From Strongylocentrotus droebachiensis (lineage: Eukaryota > Echinodermata > Echinoidea > Camarodonta > Strongylocentrotidae): a DNA stretch of 64,000 nucleotides. Below, one piece after another: positions 56,740 to 64,000 of the stretch. Under the pieces are notes generated by a model. The model saw nothing but the letters and a program-made list of their open reading frames with translations, searched no databases and had not been told where the DNA came from. Location: the NCBI GenBank assembly GCA_035222895.1, contig JAVYIG010000096.1:496001-560000 (forward strand). Direction: 5' to 3'. The position numbers and the translations under genes are program-made. Within the stretch, counting starts at the first letter, position 1. Every line of letters begins with the position of its first letter.

Positions 56740-58330
56740 ACTTCTGGCGAGCGAGCGAGCAAAACAAAATCTTTAAGTAACGTTTGGTATATAAACTGGT
56801 ATTGTTGCAAGTTGGGGTGGGAACATTCACTTGTTAGCGACGTTAATTTAATTTTTTTGCAAACGAGTGTAGCGAGCAAGAAAAAAAAATCACTTCTTTT
56901 TTAAGAATTGCCACTTAAACTTGGTTCAATTGTCCCATGCAGGGCGCGGGAACAATATTGTGTTTAGGGTGATTTTATACCCATTTTAGCTAGCGAGCGA
57001 AAATACATCTTTCTCTCAATGAATTGCTATATAAAATTTGTTTCATTGTTGCAGGTAGGGGGCGGGCACAATCGTGTTTAAGGCAATGTCAATCCCATTT
57101 TGGCGGGCAGGCAACCCCCTACATTTCTCTTTTTAATGATATTGTAGCAGGTTAGTGGTGGGCACATAATTCCACGAGCTAGCGAGCGAAAAAAAAAATC
57201 ACTTCTCTTTTATAGGGAAAATATGGTACATAAAACTTGGGTTCATTGTTCCATGTCAGGGACGTGATTATTAAAAGCGGTGTTATTTCTATTTTGGCGA
57301 GCGAGCGTAGCGAGCGAGCAAAAAAAATCACTTCTCTTTTATAGGGAAAATATGGTATATATAAACTTGGCTTCATTGTTCCATGTCAGGGACGTGATTA
57401 TTAAAAGCGGTGTTATTTCTATTTTGGCGAGCGAGCGTAGCGAGCGAGCAAAAAAAATCACTTCTCTTTTATAGGGAAAATATGGTATATATAAACTTGG
57501 GTTCATTGTTCCATGTCAGGGACGTGATTATTAAAAGTGGTGTTATTTCTATTTTGGCGAGCGAGCGTAGCGAGCGAGCAAAAAAAATCACTTCTCTTTT
57601 ATAGGGAAAATATGGTATATATAAACTTGGGTTCATTGTTCCATGTCAGGGACGTGATTATTAAAAGCAGTGTTATTTCTATTTTGGTGAGCGAGCGTAG
57701 CGAGCGAGCAAAATTTTTGTAATGATAATTGGTTCATAAATTTCAGATTTTTTTGTTGCAGGGCAGGGCTTACACTATCATGTCTAAGGTGATGTTAATT
57801 CCGTTTTGGCGAGCACGAGCACACCAAAACTTCTTTGAATAACGTTTGGTACATAATTATTAACTGGTTGTTGCAGGTTGGGGCGGGAACGTTAGCGGTG
57901 TCAATTCCATTTTGGCGAGCGAGCATAGCGAGCAAGCAAAAACAATAAATTCTCTTTTAATAAAAATTAATAAATAAACTTGTTTTTATTGGTGCAGGTC
58001 AGGATGGACGCAATCGCGTTTAACGCGATTCAATTCCTTTTTGGCGAGAGGGCGAAAAACTCTCCCACTTTTAATGATATTGTTGCAGGTCAAGGGTGGG
58101 CACAATTGTTTCCAAAGCAATGTCTATTCATTTTATTCGCGAGCGAGTGTAGCGAGCGAGAAAAATGAATTAGTCTCTTTTAGTAACATTTGGTACATAT
58201 ATTGTGTGTTATTGTTGCCATGGTTGCAGGTTGGGGCCCGTCGGGGCAGGCACAATTTTATTCTAGGCAATACTAATCCTTTTCTTTTTTCAAGGGGACG
58301 AGCAGGTGAAAACATTTAATACAAAATAGG
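56740..58330. repeat. ~130-bp tandem array with AGCGAGCG signature
   Basis: Four near-identical units at 57170-57715 (period ~130), flanked by older units. Each has GGCGAGCGAGCGTAGCGAGC, AAATCACTTCTCTTTTATAG and TTCCATGTCAGGGACGTGAT. Repeated small ORFs such as ILASERSERAKKITSLL come from this array and are not genes. Confidence 0.9.
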
Positions 58331-58412
58331 CGAGCAAGCAGTTCGCGCCAGCGAAGAGTTTCGAATTTGTTATATAACTTATATTTTCCTATTTTCATAT
58401 GTTTTAATTTTT

Positions 58413-58671
58413 CAGGGCCGTATGCGGAATATTTTTCAGGTGGGGGAGGGGGAAAGATGCGTTAAAAGTTTTTGAAGAATCTCAAAAGCAAAAGGAGTGA
58501 AGGGAGTTCGAGCGACCGAACTGGTCATGAGGGTACTTTTGCATTTTCAAAAGTAGAATTGAAGGATTTGGTAATTAAAGGCGTACACTACATTTTCAGG
58601 GAAAAAAACTGTACGTTTTCAAAATATCTGGGGTCAACTGCCCCCCCCCCCCCTTGGTGCGTACGGCCATG
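58413..58671. mobile_element. Probable nested hAT-like element
   Basis: CAGGGCCGTATGCGGAA at the left and, reverse-complemented, CATGGCCGTACGCACCAA at the right, each followed inward by a G run. No clear target duplication, so boundaries are tentative. Confidence 0.5.
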
Positions 58672-58674
58672 GTC

Positions 58675-58870
58675 TTTTTTTAAAAATAAATTTCCCCATT
58701 TTTATTCCTTTCCTTTTCTTTTCCCATTTTCTTCCTTTTCTCTTCTTCTTCCTTTTTTCTTTCCTTTTTTTCCTTTTTTCTCTTTCTTTCCTTTTTTCTT
58801 CCCTTTTCCCTTTTTTTTTTCTTTCCTTTCCTTTCTTTTCTTTTCTTTCCCCTTTTTCTTTTTTTCCCCT
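58675..58870. repeat. Polypyrimidine tract
   Basis: About 190 bp of TTTTCC/CTTTTT words on the plus strand; its antisense purine ORF (58634-58915) is low complexity. Confidence 0.9.
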
Positions 58871-59749
58871 GGAGCCCGTCAGGGGGGGCACTCTGCCCCC
58901 CCTGCCCCCCCCCATAGGTACGCCAGTGCTGATGACGATGTCAACTCATTTCAATAAATTGTTTATTTATTTGCTCACATCTGATCTTAACAGTGAATTA
59001 TGATATCAAGTGATAAATGTTTATCGAAAAATATACAGAGCTATACATGGGTAAAATATATTGACATGGAATGCATCAAAGACTCATTTCCCACTATAAT
59101 GAACTGAAAAGTAATTCAAACAGTTGGATATGATGTGGAGCACAACACCTTTAAAATAAATGCCTGTTGAATGGCAACTGCGCGCAACAATGTTATGCGA
59201 ATATATTCACTGAGCGCTCAGTGCATTATAAGATACAGAAATGTGAAGCGATTACCCTTTACGTCACATATTATAAACAAAACATCCGCGGTTTTGCTGC
59301 GTCATATGTGAACGAGTCTCAGGTCAAATAAACATGTAGACCACCATGTATTCACCCTAACGTTATTCTGAAAACTTGTGTCCTGATTATATGCACAACA
59401 GTTTACAGAAATACAAGATACATTTATGCAGAGTTATGGACTTTGGAACAATAATGTTAATCCAAAGAGATTGAAACTCTACTAGAAAAATGCTTTGAGA
59501 TATGGTGCAGAACCCTGAAAGGAAACGCAATTTCAATATATACAATAAATACGTGTGCAGCCCTATATGCACTGGCATATCCGATTCACGATGGAAATCT
59601 AAATCATAGTACTTTTGAACTCTGTGTAATTATGTATTTTACAATCAGTCATGTACAAAGTACATGATAAATAAATGATATAATAACAAAGTTCTCTGGA
59701 CGAAAATGCGTTATAGTTGGATATGGTAAATGGAAATAATACGAACAAG

Positions 59750-60560
59750 TGTGCAGACTTATGCATACAAATACAATTAGAGTATGAGGTCATATGAGAT
59801 ATATACTTCTAATAAAGTGAGTGTTAGGCGCTATAATATAAGCAAACATAATTATATATTCATTGGATATTCACCATTATAATGTGCGGACTTATGCACG
59901 AAAATCCAATCTCAGTATGATATCAAATGAGATATATATGCATTGAAAATTCACCATTATTACAATGTGCAGACTAATTTATGCACTGAAATCCAATCTC
60001 AGTAAGATATCGTATAAAACATATATACATTGAACATTCACCATGACAATATGCAGACTTATGCACGAAAATCCAATCTTAGTATGATATCATATACAAT
60101 ATATAAACATTGAACATTCACCATTATAATGTGCATACTTATGCACACAGATCCAATCTCAGTACGATATCATATGAAATATATATACATTGAACATTCA
60201 CCATGACAATGTGCAGACTTATGCACGAAAATCCAATCTCAATATGATATCAAATGAGATATATGCATTGGATATTCTCCGTTATAATGTGCAGATTTAT
60301 GTACAGAAATCCAATCTCAGTACGATATCATATGAAATATATATGCATTGGATATTCTCCATTATAATGTGCAGACTTATGTACACAAATCAAATCTCAG
60401 TATGATATCATATGAAATATAACTGACCCGTATTCGACATCATGTCAAGATTTGAGCACACAAATCTAATCAACTCAACTATAATGAAATTATACAATGT
60501 TTAAATACAATTGGACATTTAGCATTATTTCAAGACTTATGCACACAAATCTTAACTCAC
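59750..60560. repeat. 80-bp tandem array, about ten copies
   Basis: Units contain CATTGAACATTCACCAT, AATGTGCAGACTTATGCAC, AAATCCAATCTCAGTATGAT and ATCATATGA. Copies of GTGCAGACTTATG-like words occur near 59750, 59884, 59965, 60050, 60132, 60209, 60289, 60370 and 60530. Outer copies are most diverged. Confidence 0.9.
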
Positions 60561-61249
60561 CATCGAGATATGTAATACATAATAGAAATGCAATGGTCAT
60601 TCTCCATATTCGTCTTAGGTGGGGGTATTCTGATTTGTACATTACCAGAAGTGAACATATATTCAAGGCCTGCTTTGTTTTACGAAAGTTGAAAATATTG
60701 GATATACTGGAGGAACCGAGCTGCTTCATAGGTTTAAACATTCAATGTGCAATTTATTTTTTCTTTTGCCTCTGCATTTCATCCCCTTACGTTTCTATTT
60801 GTCTATTTTCTACACATTCGCCTATATACTGTTCATCGTGACTCAAAATTATTACATTTATAATCTGCGGTGATAACCGTGCTGATAAAGAACATTTGCA
60901 AAGGATTAGTGTGTAGTGTATATTATCTGTATTTCATTTTGATTTGTATTCGACCTAACAACTTTTAATTCATGCCACTGTAAAATTTGAATCGTTCAGA
61001 CGTCGATGTTAAACATATCAATAGAATATTTAATGACCTTGAGGAGGATACAACTTATATTGCCTGAACTAGATTCATATTGCCCAAGTAGATATGATTA
61101 TTATTATTATCCACGTCAGACATCTAGAGCTAAAAATGGTAGTAGTACTCTCATACGCCTGATTTGATTGCAGCTCTGCCGATGCGTTGCAGGCCTGGGG
61201 TCGCTCACAGTGCACCTGCCTCATATCGGGTGCCTGCTAGCCACGCACT
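60561..61249. other. Spacer with one repeat end
   Basis: Contains a single end of the TCAGACATCTAGAGC composite repeat (61020-61135) next to the right gene copy; otherwise featureless. Confidence 0.5.
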
Positions 61250-63018
61250 TATAGGCTAGGAATATTGTGTCATTTTTTAGGTAAACGTCAAACAAATTGC
61301 AATAGAATTTTTTTCACCGGAATGCATTTCAGTAAGGTCCCCAAAATGACATACTAAAAGTCCAAAAAAATCCAAGTAGTGGAAGTGTGCCTAATTTGCA
61401 TAAATCCAAAATGGCCGCTTTTTCGAAGATTTTCACCGATATCGAGTTGCATTTCTTATCATAGGTAATTGTTTTGGCACTTTAAAGCACACATTTCACA
61501 TTTATATGAATGTAATATGGTGTATATATCATATACAGAAGTACATCTTGTTTAATTGTGCATCGCAGCATTCATAAATCCAAAATGGCCGCCAATATAC
61601 TAAGATTTACACATAGGTTTTGTCATATGTTTCAACTTGTAGAGCTGTTGTGGCACTAATAGAGTTGGAAAAGTAATCTGCTGTACATTTGTAATCAACT
61701 AAAATACCCATATGCTACATGTACATCACACACCTCAAACAAACCCCTTCGCACACTCACACCCACACCCACACCCACACAGTCTAACATGTAATTTATG
61801 TTCAGTTTATCCCCTTTGCAGATTATATTATTTCATTATGCATGCACTAGACTATAACTAGACTGTATTAAATAAAAACAAAAATAAAATATTCAGAAAA
61901 CTAGCCCTTATGAGTATCCGACAAACACAAGAGCTGTTGGTAGGGCTACATGTACATGTATGTATAGGGGAGAGGCTTTACCTAGCCGCATGGTCGTTGG
62001 ATTGGTTAGAAGTTGTTCACAGTGCAACAGTTTACTTTAGAGAGGTGAGAAACTTTCTCGATAGCTACAAAGGCAAGCCTACACACGTGCCTACAGCAAT
62101 ATGACGGGGGCTGTAGTTGCTGTAGCAGGGATTGACATGGACATAAACCATTTCAGAGGAACACATTATGAGTCTGATAAACGGTAAATTTAGCTATTTT
62201 ATTAGATTTAGGCCAGCTATAGCCGTAGAAGATGTAAGGACTAAGGATTGCTCCAATGCTAGCGCTGGCCGGCCGGCTAGCGATGGCGCTAGCTTCATGG
62301 CCTTATTAGTCTTAGCGGCGGCATTGGATAGCCCTGTTGGGCCCTTCAAATGTGTTTGACAGAAAAGTATGGTGGATTTGAGATCTAGATCAGAGGGTCT
62401 TGACTAGGCTGCCTTACTAATATTTCAGTGTCAGTTGGTCAAGCCCCAAAACAATTATGTGAGCATCGTTCCTCTCCCATACACTCTCCCATACGTTTTG
62501 TGTATAATTTTAAGAATATTATTATTCTAGTCAAATGTCAGAAAGAATTTAGTGTCACTGAATTGCTCTTGTGATTTTTTTAGTTTCTGCATAAATGACC
62601 AATATAATTATTGTGTTACTATCTGTTTCAATTGTATGCAGGTCCCAACTGTAGAATAGACATGTTACATCTATATAGAATAGAAACCCTCATTTCAACT
62701 TGGGACATCCTTCAAATAGAAATGCAGGATAGGAGTCACCCTTCAACTGTAGAAGTCAAGCTTCCACCAGAGCAGTATTAGATACCGTTCAACTAGATAG
62801 AATGGACATTATTACTCCAAATGAATAAAGGACAATATACACCATCTAACTGTAGAATAGATACCTGCCAAGTTTAGAATAGGCACACTCCTCCAGAGCC
62901 CCGTTCAACAATGGAGTATAGACTTTTTCCAAGTGTACAGTATTCACAGCTGAAGTTTTATTGATCTTAACTGTATATTAGATGTCATATCATTTGCCTT
63001 ATATTAAGCATTTATACC
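61250..63018 (+). other. 5' flank of the right gene copy
   Basis: Same 1.77-kb leader as 3749-5517, inverted. Because upstream sequence is preserved, this copy is not a processed retrocopy lacking its 5' region. Confidence 0.75.
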
Positions 63019-64000
63019 ATGGAGTGCTGTTGTTTTTGCAATAAATCATTGAGTGATGGAGGGCCTACAGTTGAGCTAGGAGCTAAAGGCAGTGATGGAG
63101 TGAATCGTGCAAGCGAACAACGTGAAAGCAATATAAATGTACATCCTGGACAAGTTGTACATGTGAAATGCCGTCGAAACTACTGTGAACCAAATAGAAT
63201 CGCAAAGGAGGTAGCATCAAAACATGTTAAAGTTGAAGAAGAACGTATAGGACTTCGTTCACTCCAACCACCCTTCGATTTCAGAAAGCACTGTATATTC
63301 TGTGGACAACCTGCTAAGTATGATGGGAAAAGGCGAGGATTTGACGTTTTCCCTGTCAGAACCAAAGAATTCCAGGACTCTGTTACACAGATATGCATAC
63401 AAAGAAATGATACTTGGTCCCAAATTGTGTCTGGAAGACTTGCATCTATCAATGATCTTCCCGCAGCTGATGCTATATACCATAAACAATGCATGGTGAA
63501 CTTTAAAACTGACAAACAAATACCAAAGGTATACTCTGTGAGCACAAGCACTTCCAAAAAGGCTAAAACTGGCCGACCTAAAGAGGAGGTGAAATTGACT
63601 GCATTCTTAAAAGTAGTTGAGTTCCTGGAGGAAAATGATGAGGAACAAACAACAGTAGTTGATCTCGTTACTAAGATGCAACAGTATTTACTGGATACAG
63701 ATCACGAGGCCTACAGTGTGGTATACATGAAAAACAAAATACAGGGGCACTTTGGTGAGAGAATCGTTATAACTGAACTGAACGGAAAGCATGATGTAGT
63801 TACATTTTGTAGCACAGTTAGTGCTATTCTGTATGAATTCCACAAGCAGCCAAAGGACAACACACCAGAGCAGGAGAAAATGAGGATTATAAAGACTGCT
63901 GCCTCGCTCATAAAGAATGACGTCAAGTTAAAGAAAATTGCAAGTGACGTTTACCCAACTCCTGCTGAAATGTCGTCTACCACTGCTGCACTTGCATTTC
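63019..64000 (+). CDS. Large intronless gene, right copy (C-terminus off the window)
   Basis: ATG at 63019, continuously open to base 64000 (327 codons), identical in the compared stretches to residues 1-327 of the left copy. It contains both CxxC...HxxC sets (C4/C7-H48/C51 and C92/C95-H155/C158) and the GRPK AT-hook core, ending at STTAALAF. The remaining ~900 or more codons should lie beyond the window. No function is established. Confidence 0.85.
   Translation, partial: MECCCFCNKSLSDGGPTVELGAKGSDGVNRASEQRESNINVHPGQVVHVKCRRNYCEPNRIAKEVASKHVKVEEERIGLRSLQPPFDFRKHCIFCGQPAKYDGKRRGFDVFPVRTKEFQDSVTQICIQRNDTWSQIVSGRLASINDLPAADAIYHKQCMVNFKTDKQIPKVYSVSTSTSKKAKTGRPKEEVKLTAFLKVVEFLEENDEEQTTVVDLVTKMQQYLLDTDHEAYSVVYMKNKIQGHFGERIVITELNGKHDVVTFCSTVSAILYEFHKQPKDNTPEQEKMRIIKTAASLIKNDVKLKKIASDVYPTPAEMSSTTAALAF

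Larger units (their letters stand above)
56660..58928. mobile_element. hAT-like non-autonomous element with tandem interior
   Basis: CTGATGAC is duplicated on both sides (56652-56659 and 58929-58936), an 8-bp target duplication. Ends CAGTGGCGTACCT and CACTGGCGTACCT (one mismatch) fit hAT. A G run follows the left end, and a G/C hairpin (GGGGGGGCACTCTGCCCCCC) precedes the right. No transposase. The interior is a GCGAGCGAGCGTAGCGAGCG-bearing array, a probable nested element at 58413-58671 and a pyrimidine tract. Confidence 0.87.
61250..64000. repeat. Right arm of the window-scale inverted repeat
   Basis: Reverse complement of 2767-5517, gap-free to the window edge. It starts TATAGGCTAGGAATATTGTG; homology with the left arm is lost immediately outside. 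Confidence 0.93.

Noticed and set aside
57280-57722. Repeated 61-65 codon ORFs (MLFLFWRASVASEQKKSLLF...)
   Set aside because: Products of the 130-bp tandem array; present in both strands and several frames, no known domain.
1-64000. The whole window as one giant transposon with 2.75-kb terminal repeats
   Set aside because: It would have to carry a complete essential splicing gene and a transporter as cargo; the arms contain genes pointing outward beyond the window, so they are not termini.

Overview
The window is animal nuclear DNA. Two host genes with GT-AG introns sit in AT-rich sequence packed with short inverted-repeat transposons, tRNA-derived SINEs, LINE stubs and tandem arrays. Long G and C runs, many copies of ACATGTAC-like and ACCGGTA-like words and 'GGCGTA(G/C)C..GGGGG' transposon ends suggest a marine invertebrate. 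An echinoderm, probably a sea urchin, is my best guess (inference, about 60%). I recognised no rRNA, true tRNA, CRISPR array, retrovirus or LTR element.

Layout. (1) 1-5517 and 61250-64000 are two copies, in opposite orientation, of one sequence. Every base i on the left pairs with base 66767-i on the right, with no gap over at least 2.75 kb. Each copy carries an intronless gene pointing outward; the left one stays open for 1249 codons to the window edge. (2) 5648-7594 is a hAT-like non-autonomous element with an internal 95-bp tandem array. (3) 7937-16138 is an 8.2-kb foldback element with ~0.93-kb inverted ends and four kinds of tandem repeat inside. (4) 16140-19730 is nested LINE and small-transposon debris. 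(5) 21970-32031 (+) is SF3A2, seven exons, 401 aa, core splicing factor 3a subunit 2. (6) 33700-40500 is intergenic repeats. (7) 53883-40629 (-) is an SLC46-family transporter, seven exons, 462 aa. (8) 54340-61250 holds a MULE-like MITE, a 2.3-kb hAT-like element and an 80-bp tandem array.

The two host genes converge tail to tail and have unrelated jobs. The most unusual region is the introns of the transporter. Intron 3 holds about seven units that each join the start of SF3A2 exon 6 to the start of transporter exon 4. Intron 5 holds about nine partial copies of transporter exon 6. SF3A2 intron 5 likewise holds two decayed copies of the end of its own exon 5. Exon edges have therefore been copied repeatedly at this locus, and each copy class has lost the splice site that would make it an exon. 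The intron 3 array also gives a rare internal control: its unoccupied units show the empty target sites of two TTAA-inserting MITE families.
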